Origin: Rhizophagus irregularis
Taxonomy: Eukaryota > Glomeromycota > Glomeromycetes > Glomerales > Glomeraceae
Assembly (NCBI RefSeq): GCF_026210795.1
Contig: NC_089445.1
Location: 2,356,001 to 2,420,000, forward strand
Length of the DNA stretch: 64,000 bases
Direction of reading: 5' to 3'
This document shows positions 13,201 through 24,339 of the stretch, piece after piece. The notes below the pieces were generated by a model that worked only from the letters and a program-made list of their open reading frames with translations, was not told the origin of the DNA and did not search any database. Numbering within the stretch: position 1 is the first letter of the stretch; each line of letters opens with the position of its first letter. The translations under genes were made by a program, and so were the position numbers.

Positions 13201-14203
13201 TTAGAATTTTATTTTAAAAATGTTAGTTAATGGCGAATAAAGAGTGTTAATATTTAGAGTTAAATTAATAGTAGATGATGACGAAAAAATATAATGGCTT
13301 AGTAATCGAGAACATCGGTTAAACGATGTAATATTCCGATACTATCAAAAAGCTTAAAGAAAAAGCTTGAAGAGTAAAAAAAAACTTCCAAAAATTCAAG
13401 AATTAAATGATTTAACGAATGCAGATCTAATACCGAAAAAAGACTGATTTTTTATTAATATTAGTACATGTTATCGTTGTGAAAATTCATGACAAATGAA
13501 AAAATAAAAAAATTCAGCCCGATCGAGAGAAAGTAAGATCGGGTTGAAACCAAATAATTTATTTGTTAGTGATAAATTGGATAGCTATTTTAGTAATAGA
13601 CGTAGCGTACATTTACATTTACAAATTATATTACCGATTTCTAAATTTAATCATTATAAATTTAATCAGCATGCATAAAACAATAAATAAAGTCGCGTGT
13701 CATTTACGAATTGTGATTTAGGGGTAATTTGAAATAAAATATTCCCGGAATAGATTCAACAATAGTTTTTTAATTATATAATTATGTTACAATTTGAATG
13801 AATAGACAATATTGGGGAAAGATAATTTTAGCATACATCAGAAAGAGCTTTGTTTAGAATTATTAAAAATTACTAAAACTTGATTTTGAATTATATCTAA
13901 TGTAAATTTAGTATTTTTAGCTATTTTGTGACCCAATTTACTAAGTAAAAATAGTCCAAGTTTCTATATTTTGTAAATACAAGAACTTTTTTTTTCTCAT
14001 ATGTATGAGATTGAAGAAATGCGGGGCAACATTATTAATGCCATCCAATTCATTAAATCATCGTTACCGGATCTAAATTAGATTCTCGAATCATGATTTT
14101 AGAGTTTTGTCTATTTATAGAAACTTCACATCATTTTAATTAGGTCATTTGAACATCAGAAAAAAATATATATATAATTTCTATAGTTTAATTTTCTGCC
14201 TTC
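13201..14203. other. Intergenic region between kinases
   Basis: AT-rich. A small hairpin-like pair, gcccgatcgagag and agatcgggttg, occurs near 13517-13545. No gene or element boundary is visible before kinase homology resumes at 14204. Confidence 0.5.
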
Positions 14204-15000
14204 TAGTAATGAATACACATGTAAAATAAAATTATTGATGATTTTATTAAATTTACACATTCAAAAAAATACGGTAAAATGGAATTTGTTCACTACGAAA
14301 AATTTAAAGATGTACAATTCATTACCGAAGCTAAGAATGATTTAGTAAAATTTATAAATTGATGTTGGAGTGCTCCACTACCTTATTGTAGTGGCAAAAT
14401 GACAATCGCACTTAAGGAACTTAGTAATTCTAGTAATATCAATTCTAAAGAGTTAAATGAGGAAACACCGATACAAGCGATTTAGGAATAAGTAAATCTG
14501 CGATTGTGATGATGATAATGAAATTTATGGCATTATTCCTTATGTTGCTCCAGAGATTTTCAAGGGCGAAAATATACTAAAGCGTCAGATATATATAGTT
14601 TTGCTAAGATTAAATGACTTCGTCCTCCAATTATTATGAACGCACCTGAAGGTTAAACTGTAAAATAAAAATGTATATCGTAATTATTTCATTTGTTAAA
14701 AAAAAAAAATTATAGATAAAATCATAAAATACATTATGCGTAGAAAATAATGGTAAATATTTGAACATATTGAGTTTATAGTATTTTTTTTGTTTTATTA
14801 TAAAAAATATCATATTTCAATTAAATTTGTATTGTTCTCTAGATTATTTGGCAAAAGAATTTCAATTTGATATCTACATTAATAAAATTAATAAAATTAA
14901 TAATAATAATGGTAAAGTAAATGGATATTGATTATCTAAAAATAACAATAATTTTTAAACTAATTTTTATTCATAATTATAGATTTGAATTTGATATTTA
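14204..15000 (+). pseudogene. Decayed paralogue of the 8911 kinase with most of the domain deleted
   Basis: Kinase-like pieces appear in order: DDFIKFTHSK, KMEFVHYEKFKDVQFITEA, IALKELSNSSN and NSKELNE, then a jump straight to GDLGISKSA-like sequence, YGIIPYVAPEI, KASDIYSF and a fragment of RPPIIMNAPEG. The N-lobe to activation-loop segment is deleted and stops are frequent. Downstream the mini-exons survive: a remnant near 14716-14752, an open one at about 14843-14910 (DYLAKEFQFDI) and a shortened last one ending FDI-like near 15000. The introns between them match those of the 8911 gene closely, which identifies the parent lineage. Confidence 0.8.
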
Positions 15001-15405
15001 AAGTTTCAGAATTTGGAGATATATTGTAATTTAGTAATTTAAGTAAAGACTTAATAAAAGAAATTTTTCTAAAATCTTTAACTTATAAAGTTAAATGATG
15101 TCATGATGTGTGCGTAAAAATCATCTGTTGCTACAACCGCTGTAACTCCACTCCATTCATGGTAATATTGATTTTATGATTGGTCAAAAAATGTTTACGT
15201 AAATGGTATATTGATGCGGACCTTCCAATTTCAATTCCAATATTCCAACGCTAAAGTAACTTACATATAACATGTCGATCTGAACATCCGAATTAAAAAA
15301 ACATTGTATTTTTTTATTTACGGAGTTTAATCGGCGGTAAAAAATTATACATATATGTATGCTTGCTCCTAAAATCTTTTTTTCGCTTCAAACAATCAAT
15401 TATAA

Positions 15406-15552
15406 ATGACGTCTAATAACATTCATCCATTGAAAAATTCAATTAAACAAATTATAATAAAGAATGAAAGATATAATAAACATTTGATGAGATTTGTTAA
15501 TCATAGAAAACGCTATTTATACAAAAGTTATCGTAAAACATTATTTTGAACA
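15406..15552 (+). pseudogene. First-exon remnant of an 11495-like kinase gene
   Basis: The frame from the ATG at 15406 begins MTSNNIHPLKNS and matches base by base, with changes, the start of the 11495 kinase (MISNNTQPTNKS), including the following basic stretch around NERYNKH. It is preceded by the duplicated upstream region (15085-15405). Homology fades after about 15500 with no kinase domain, so this is a truncated copy. Together with the 14204 pseudogene it forms a decayed duplicate of the 8911/11495 gene pair. Confidence 0.65.
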
Positions 15553-15831
15553 TTTTAAATAAATTAAAACCTGATATAATTCTATCTTACACCTTTTATT
15601 ACACATTTTTTCTTACGTTTTATACAGTACCAATGGAAACAAAGATTTCTATGTAATACTTGAAACCGGTTATTAACTGGTTAATAAAATGTACAAGCTC
15701 TATTTCTATGAGATTATTCTATGTACAACTCAGAACGCTCTTGTGGAATATTTTATTAATATCATAAATCCTCATCTTCATTATAAAGAGTGCTGCTTGC
15801 ATTGACAAATTATATATCTATAAAAAAAAAG

Positions 15832-17534
15832 ATGTCTTTTACAGAAAGAGGAAAAAGGAGAAAAAGAGAGTCTTTTATAGAAAAAGAAGAGAAAAAAAAA
15901 AATTGATTTGCTTTTGTTTCGAAGGATCAAAAGATAGAAGACATTTGATTTGCAATAGATGTTTTTATAAAATAGAAACCGATGAACATCGAGATGATTT
16001 GTTTGAATATGTTTCTTATAATAGATTCAAAGATTTGGAACTTATTGCTGAAGGAGGATTTAGTAAAATCTATAAAGCAACTTGGATGGATGAGATGAAT
16101 AAATGTGTTGTCCTCAAGGAACTTGATAATTCTAAAAATATCAATTATAATGAATTAAATGAGGTACTGTACAGTAACCTGTACTAATTAATTAATATGA
16201 TAAATAACTTTGGATTAATAATTTTTTATTTTTAGCTCAAGATATTTCATAATTATATAACTTTAAAACATTATGCTCGTAATAACATTAATACATATTT
16301 TGGAATTACTCGAAATCCTATAACACAAAATTTTATAATAATTACAAAATATTATGAAACAGGAGATCTAAGTCATTGTATAAATAATGAATTTTTCAAT
16401 ATTAACTGGGAAAATAAGTTAAAAATATTAAGTTCAATGATACAAGGACTTTATAATATGCATGATTTAAATATTATTCATAAAGATTATCATAGTGGAA
16501 ATATCTTTATGACAGCAAATAAATTACCAGTAACAGGTGATTTAGGATTAAGTAAATCTGCAATCGAATCATCAAATGACGATAATAAGGAAATTTATGG
16601 TATTATTCCTTATGTTGCACCAGAAATTTTTCGAGAAGCGAAATATACTAAAGAAACAGATATATATAGTTTTGGTATGATTATGTGGGAATTAATGACA
16701 GGCAGAAGACCATTTTGGGATAAAAGTCATGATACAGATCTTATTATTGAAATATGTGATGGACTTCGTCCTCCGATTATCACAAATGCACCTGAAGGGT
16801 ATATTGAATTAATGCAAAAATGTTGGCATTCTGATCCAAAGAAACGACCAAAAGCAGTCGAAATATATGAAAAAGTTGGGAATATTTGGTCTAATGAATC
16901 TCTTAATGGTAATTCAACCAAAATTATAAGATCACCAGATATTGGGCCTATAGCAACTAACCATTCAGGCGCATACTACAAAAGTAGACCTTTAAGTGCG
17001 ATGATAAAGTCTGTAGAATCTACAAGAAATTTGAGAAGTCAAAGCATTTTTTCAGAAACTGGTAAAAACATTTTATTTTAAAGTAATCATTATCATTTTT
17101 TTTTTGTTACTAAAATTAATCATTTTTAAAAAAAGTTAAAAGAAAGTTTGATGATAATCTGATTAATGGTATAATTTTTTTCAAAATAAATTATACTGTA
17201 GAATGTAGATTAATTAATTTTTTTTTCTTAAAAATAAAATAAATAAATAGATAAAATTATTAAAAAAACTAAATTATCTCCAAATGAAGGCAATGGTAAG
17301 TACTTTTTTTTATTTGTCTGTATATATGTATGTATATATAATTTAAAATTAAAATTTATAGATTATCTGACAAGGGAATTTGGGTTTGATATCGATAACG
17401 CAAGTTCTAATAAATCTAACAAAAATGGTAAGTTTACTATTTGCGTTCGATTTATTAATTAAAATGTGCTAATAATTTTATTTCGTTTGTCGTATATAGA
17501 TTACACTAGCAAAGAAATCAATTTTGATATTTGA
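15832..17534 (+). CDS. Tyrosine-kinase-like protein with mini-exon C-terminal tail; start disturbed at a poly-A run
   Basis: Exons end at 16163, then 16236-17061, 17136-17168, 17251-17295, 17362-17427 and 17500-17534. The kinase frame is open from 15903 but without a nearby ATG. A convincing ATG at 15832 opens a Lys/Glu/Arg-rich frame that is off by one base, with the shift at a run of eleven A. One more A would connect them, so this is either a sequencing miscount or a true frameshift. The domain has FCFEGS and CNRC Cys residues, AEGGFSKIYKATW, VVLKEL, HKDYHSGN, GDLGLS, VAPEIF and LMTGRRPFWD. Tail exons of 33, 45, 66 and 35 bases give VKRKFDDNLIN, DKIIKKTKLSPNEGN, DYLTREFGFDIDN and finally SKEINFDI. 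About 421 residues from 15903. Confidence 0.78.
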
Positions 17535-19586
17535 AAACGATTATATTAATGTATCATAATTTGTAAGTTTTATTTTATTTAATATCGTCGTATTGGTATA
17601 AAGTCCTTTTATAATTATTAAGTTATTTATTATTGATATTATGGAATTTTATACTATATAATCAATGGATTTTTATCTGTTATAATATATTATCATTTCG
17701 TTCATAATTTGCTGCGCCAAACTTTATTCATCTTAAAGTAAGGAATTAAGATCTATTTCCTGTTGGTCACAAATACGCCAGACGGGTATATTTGAATTAA
17801 TTTATCCAGTTTTTCATCCGGATTTAATTATTGCTAGAACTACAAGTTTGGCCAGAATTAATATAAATTTCTGGAATAATAATATATTAATGTTGGCCGA
17901 AATTAAGATTCATAATCACATGAAAATATTCAAGTTTTATCCGGATCGAAAGCATTAAATAAAAGAATGTTACCAATTTTTGATCCTAATAAAGATCAAC
18001 ATCTAATAATTTACAATCAAAATATAGAACTATTTTGAACGATGAAAGAACAAGTCATAAAATCACAGTAAAGTAACCCCTTTAAACATAAGTACTATAC
18101 AAAATTCAGAATTTACAAAAAGAAATTATTTCAGGAAATTGGTAAAATAATAAATTATTTATTATAATTAGTAAAATTATATTATAGACTATTCAATTTT
18201 TACTTACTATATATAATTTATATTATTTGTTTCGCGTTCATTTTTCTTATAAAAGACGTTAAATACTTATATGTTCTTTTTTTCCTAAATGGCAAAAAAT
18301 CAAATATATAACAAATTCTTTATTACTGGATCAACTCTTCTTTCTCAATGACTTGCACATTACGCAATTAACGCAAGTATAAAGTACGAACTATACTCGA
18401 AAAGTTTCACCAATATAATTGTCAAACAGACAAGCGTTCGATGTTGGGGTTTCAGACATGATCGACATCATGATTAACCCTAAATTCCATGAAATTTTGG
18501 GTCTAATATTGGGATAGTTACAGAATCTCAACCTGTCACAAAGATTTACAACTTATTAATATATTAAAGGTAAAAAAAATGGCTGTAATATACATTAATA
18601 GTTAATATTAATTAATGTATTAAAACTAGAATAAAATAATAAAAAAAATCCCGATTACAGTTCCAAGAAAACAGTCATACTAGGAAAAAGAACAACCATT
18701 ATATTATAATATTAATGTTATACAATAATTTTAATTACATGGTGTAGCAATCCCGTTTAAAAGAAACCCGAAAATCAAGTAATTTTGAATTTCACAATTT
18801 ACGCCACGTCTCCGACGCCAATTTATAGTTTATTTACAATGAGAATTATTAGTTTTGTCAAAAAAAAGAAAAGAAAAGAAAAGAAAAAAACCAAACAAAA
18901 AAAAGTAAAATTAAATATCTTGCTATGACGCCAACTTCGTAAACCTGGAATATTTAAATTTTTATTAAAGAAAAAACAAAAAGTAGCGCGTATTTAGAAA
19001 TCATGTAGGCAATGTAGCATAAAAATGTTCAATAAACACGTTTCTTTTATTTCGGTTGCATCATGTACTGTACCACCGTTAAGGTACTCCCCTGTTTATA
19101 CATATGACTATTTTTGTCTCTTTTTGTAACTTGTGCAAGCCTACAAGTTTCCGGATAAATTAGATTCCGGCACTCATTTATTAAGCTCGGTTTTTTAGTA
19201 ACTCTTTTTTTTTTTTTCTTTCAAACCCCTCTTTCGAGAGGCCTTCAAAAAGCGTCCCCCCCAACGTCCCTACCCCAAAGAAACCAACCCCAACAAATAA
19301 TACTTGGTACTATTACTGAACACATAAAAAAAAAAAAAATGAATATGAATGTGACCCAACTTTTTGAGAGGTACGGTTTATTAGGTCTCCACTTTAACTA
19401 CTCTTTCTTTTAGTGACCGAAAGAAAGGGTACTTTGTACAAAGCATCGCGCGGGAATATCATAACATGACTTTTTTATAAACCGATCTACTTTGAATAAC
19501 TCTTATGGTTATATCAAAGTTATAACAAAAAACATACATTGATCTAATGCCTATTTAAAATATGTATTTTTCTTAGCATCGTTCTG
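17535..19586. other. Long intergenic region
   Basis: AT-rich with no supported gene. Near 17790-17960 there is a slightly less AT-rich patch with two related words (tttggccagaattaat and ttggccgaaattaag), perhaps an old repeat. A polypyrimidine and C-rich stretch at 19200-19290 precedes the next gene, and an AG eleven bases before its ATG suggests a 5' untranslated intron. Confidence 0.5.
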
Positions 19587-21498
19587 ATGGCTCAAGAAGC
19601 CAAAGAACAATTTACACGTGGGATAGAAGGCGAAGCTTTTAACCGTCTTGAAGATATAACAAAAACTATCAATGTATTAAAAGACTTTAAATCAAATATT
19701 GAACAACTGGTAACTATGATTATTAATATTTCCTTTTAAAAATTTTATTAATCATTTATACTCACAAAATTTATTTATTTTAATAGAATTTAAGGGTAAA
19801 TACCTCTTTAATTCGAGAATTTAGATTACCATGATTTCTTTAATTAAGACTAAAAATTTTCTTTTTTTTCTTTAATGTTTCATAAATGTTTATTATTTTA
19901 TTATTATTATTTTTTAAATTAAAAGCATTCCATAGCTACTCCTCATACCACGCCACAAGCATCTCCATCAACGGCAGTATCCGTACAACCTATGGCACAA
20001 AAATCTAATAAGGTTTAACCATACGAATTATTTTTATCACTTCGGTTTATTAAGAAAAAAAAAGTATTAACAATTAATTATTATATTAGAGAAACGGTCC
20101 TTTGAAATATAATGAAAAACCTAGAAAAGCTATGAAATCAAATATTGAAGATACACCCACTATCACAAGTGAGGTGTATTCCGTCAATGTTCGTGATTTG
20201 GCTAATTCTAATGATCATTTCGCTCCACAGGTTTGCATCGTTAATCTAAATTGTTGAACATTATTTTTTCCCTAGTAAATTGATTTTTTTTTTTTTTTTT
20301 TTTAAATATAGCCTGCTCCTATATATGCTCAACAAGGCGTTGTACTTCCAAATGCTCCACGTACTCATACACATGCACCGTTAGATCCCGTGCTTTTGAA
20401 GAATCTTGATGATATATTCATAAGCTTTTTACAAACCATTTGTTCAAATTGTATGTATTTATATTTTGAAAGTGATATTTATGGATAATGATTTCTAATG
20501 AATGGAATTTTTTATATATAGTGGATGCTACGGATTCAAAGGGTGAACAAATGTAAGTTTTGAAGTTATTGTGTTAATTCAAGGGTTTAATATTAAAAGA
20601 TAATAACTCATACTTTATTTTGACAATAGTCATCAGACTTTAATGGCAAAAAAGATGCAAAAGTTGGATGAATCTCCCGACTTTCGACCATTCAAATTTC
20701 GAATTCAAGCATTTACTAACGCCTTTCATGAAGAACTACTTCGTCATGGATTTAACGAAGAAATGTTACCGTTAAGAAAAGTAAAAAATTATTTGTGGAC
20801 GCAAAGGTTTGATATTTTCTTCTAATTTAATATTTGTTTAATTTATTTAAAAATAATTATTCTTATCTTAAAATATTTATAGATATATTTCTCGGTTCAA
20901 TGAGGATGGTAAAAAGGCAAAGTCCAAGGGTAATCATGTATGGAATATTGAGGCTAAAAAAACACCTTCCGGTGGGTGGATATTTCGCGAGTTTACTCGC
21001 AAGATAGCCGGAATTCCTGATAAGATTGCCTATGTCGGAACTAAATATACTTATGCTCCCCGAGTTTGGGATCCACAAGTTAATGTAAAATGTAAGTACC
21101 TGATTTTTAAAGATAAATAAATATTAATTAAATTAATAAATATTTACTTATTACAGCTATAAAAGCTGTATTTCATTCTCCATGGTTACCGGAATGGCTC
21201 CGTTGGGAAAATAATGTATTGACGGGCACTCCAGATATGAATTCAGAAACTTGTGAAATCACAGCAATTGCAAACTATTATCATGGTGATACTGTGTATA
21301 AGCTTGAAAAATCTTTTGTAATTACTGTGGCACATATTGATCAATCTGATGAGTTAAATCTTAACTCTGTAGTAAGTGAAAATTTTTATTTAAAAAAATT
21401 TTTTTTTTACAATTAAAAAAAAAAACTAAAAACATATTAAACCTATTTTATAAATTTAGGCTATGGCCGATTATCAATTACAATCACATCTTGGTTAA
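19587..21498 (+). CDS. Unrecognised fungal protein with C-terminal putative Ig-like (He_PIG type) domain
   Basis: Nine exons, 19587-19709, 19926-20012, 20090-20230, 20312-20450, 20522-20552, 20630-20806, 20883-21091, 21157-21371 and 21460-21498, join in frame into 386 residues. The first exon (EGEAFNRLEDITKTINVLKD) looks helical. A Pro/Ser/Thr-rich linker (TPHTTPQASPSTAVS) follows. The middle holds a charged conserved-looking block (FRPFKFRIQAFTNAFHEEL to LWTQRYISRFNEDGKK). The end, with LPEWLRWENNVLTGTP and EITAIANYYHGD, resembles the putative Ig/cadherin-like fold, an inference from the W..L.GTP pattern. There is no signal peptide or membrane segment, so it should be intracellular. I cannot name a function. 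Fifth exon is only 31 bases. Confidence 0.82.
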
Positions 21499-22067
21499 TC
21501 ATTTTGTAAGAGATTATAAAATTTTTAGTATATTTGTTGATCTAGTTAGATTAGTTAGAATTAGTAAGTTATATATAAATATATATTTAAAAAGTAAGTA
21601 ATCTTTGGTAAACGAAACGGGATAAATTTGACAAACAAAGAAGTTAACTAATGGCTGAAAATTTGTACAAATCTAAATATAATTAACGTTATTTCCAAAT
21701 AAAATTTATAGTATTTTATTAAAAAAAACCATCACTCATCGTTAGATTCTTGTTTATTAAACAAACCTCAAGAGTCCAGACCAATAGTGGTTTTATCATA
21801 TGATAATTTAAAATATTTATTAAGGCCGTTGCAATACCTACGGGTATTTGCCGCATTAGCCTCCGATCATATAAATTAATACTGAAATTTGTAACGACTA
21901 TAACGATTTTTTGTTTTCCACGTTTTATTCTCTTGATTCAATTTTTTTCTTGTAAAATGTTGTTTTAAATGTTTATCTGTTGATCACAGATTTATATGCG
22001 CTAACCTTAACCAAGCGTGGGATTTATGCCAATCTGCAAATTTGTCGATCTTTCACTTGTCCTGAAA
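21499..22067. other. Intergenic region
   Basis: The 3' flank of the Ig-like gene and the promoter region of BCKDHB. AT-rich; nothing else recognised. Confidence 0.55.
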
Positions 22068-23991
22068 ATGCAAACTTCTCGATTTACTTTATTGTATCGT
22101 AACTTCGCGAACAACATATATAGTAAACCGTTAAGTAGAAATAGATTTATCCATAAGGTATAAGATAAGGTATTCCCTTTTATCTTCTTTTTTATTAAAT
22201 GTAGTATATTCGTTATTTTACAATATGTTTTAATTAATCCCTTAATAACAGGCATTTTTCCATGCGACGAAAAAGATCCTACAAACTTCTGGGGCCCCAG
22301 CCCCAGCCCCAGCAGAAGGCTATTTACCTGGTGTTGCACAATCTAAATTCATAAAATCTACTCAAGAAGAAGCTTTGAAAAATTCCGAATTAATGAATAC
22401 CGGGGTTGCAAATGGTATTATAATTGATATAGAAACATAATGCAAATTTAATTGATTTAAATTAAAATGTCTTATTTAGGAGAGACAAAAAAGATGAATA
22501 TGTTTCAAGCGATAAATGATGCAATGGGCATCGCACTGACTACTGATGAGACAGCAGGTACATATATTTCCTTATGTGATATATATTTAATTAAATAAAT
22601 TGTTAATAATTATTACCTTTTGAAATATTGAAATATTGTAGTTATTTTTGGTGAAGATGTGGCTTTTGGTGGTGTATTCCGTTGTACTTTAGGGTTAGCA
22701 GAAATGTTTGGTATGTTTATGGATACTATTTCGATCAATTATATATATTTACGCGTTTATTTTCATTAATTAACAGGAAGAGATCGAGTGTTCAATACAC
22801 CATTGTCTGAACAAGGTATTGTTGGATTTGGTATAGGGATGGCGGCAGTGGGGCACACAGCTATTGCCGAAATTCAATTTGCCGATTATATATTTCCGGC
22901 TTTCGATCAAGTAGTTATACTATAATACTTGTTTAATTTTTTGTTATATCGAACTTGTTATTTCTAACTTATGACTATACAAAATTAGCTTGTCAATGAA
23001 GCTGCTAAGTATAGATACCGTTCAGGCGGTTTATTCAATGTCGGCGGTTTGACGGTTCGATCACCTTGTTCGGCAGTGGGACATGGTGGACACTACCATT
23101 CCCAATCACCGGAGGCATATTTTACTCATACACCAGGACTGATTGTAAGTTATTATTAAAAAAGAAATTTTTTCTTTCATTAAATTATAAAACATGTTTT
23201 ACTATTAAAGGTTGTTATGCCAAGAAGTCCAATACAAGCTAAGGGACTTCTATTGGCATCAATAAGAGATCGAAATCCAGTAATATTTTTGGAACCAAAA
23301 ATTTTGTATCGTGCTGCTGGTAAGTTGTATTAAATTATAAATAATAATATCTAGTAACTACTACTAACACAAGTTTTGTTAAAGTTTATGCTCACTCTTT
23401 CGTAAAAATATTAATCTTGCAAGTTTATCTTAACTTATTTCACTATTTTGGTTGATTAGTTGAAGAAGTTCCAGTAGGTGATTATGAACTTCCCTTAGGT
23501 AAAGCCGAAATTCTCAAATCTGGCAAGGATGTTACCGTGGTTGGCTATGGGTCACAATTATATACCCTTGAAAATGCTATTAAATTGGCAGAGAAAGATA
23601 TTCCTGGTCTATCATGCGAATTAATAGATTTGAGATCACTTTCACCTTGGGATGTTGATACTGTTGCAAATTCAGTGAATAAAACCGGAAGACTGGTTAT
23701 TTCTCATGAAGCACCTCAAACTTCTGGTTTTGCTGCTGAAGTTGCAACAAGTATAATGGAAAGATGTTTTTTAAGACTTGAGGCGCCAATCCAAAGGGTT
23801 TGTGGATTGGAGTAAGTATTTTTAAATTAGTTAATTTTGTTTTAAAAGGGTAAAAAAAATTATTTACATTTATTTATTTATCTATTTTGTTTTATCTTAT
23901 CAGCACTCCATTCCCCTTAATATTTGAAAAATTTTATGTTCCGGATATGACAAAGTGTTACGATGCAATTAAAGAAGTTGTGAACTATTGA
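22068..23991 (+). CDS. BCKDHB: 2-oxoisovalerate dehydrogenase E1 subunit beta, mitochondrial
   Basis: Nine exons, 22068-22157, 22252-22414, 22480-22557, 22642-22710, 22777-22910, 22989-23144, 23211-23319, 23460-23811 and 23904-23991, give 412 residues. With the alpha subunit it forms the thiamine-diphosphate E1 of the branched-chain 2-oxoacid dehydrogenase complex, which decarboxylates the 2-oxoacids of Val, Leu and Ile in the mitochondrial matrix. The first exon is a typical Arg/Ser-rich, acid-free presequence ([16 protein letters not shown]). Diagnostic stretches are [88 protein letters not shown] and [12 protein letters not shown] short Ala-Pro repeat (APAPAPA) sits before the mature domain. 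All splice sites keep frame and no residue of the core appears lost. Confidence 0.96.
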
Positions 23992-24339
23992 TATCTATTT
24001 GTAACACAAATTATTAAAATTATTCTCTTCTTTTTAATAATATTGTCATTTCTATATTAAGATTGTGAACATAATTTTTTACATCTACCCTAAGAAATTT
24101 TTTTTTCTTTAATAAAAAAAAAAAAAAGAAAAAGAAAATTAAACTAATTTAACCAACGTATAAAGAAAATAATGATAATTAAAATGATTTAACAAACAAA
24201 AAGAATTACGCACTCTTGCGAGGATTTTTTTTTTACAAATCAAATTTTACCTTATTCCTTTCCAAATAATAATAATAATAAAAAAAAATAATAATAAATG
24301 TAATAAATATATTAAAATAAATTAATGATTCTTTTTTTT

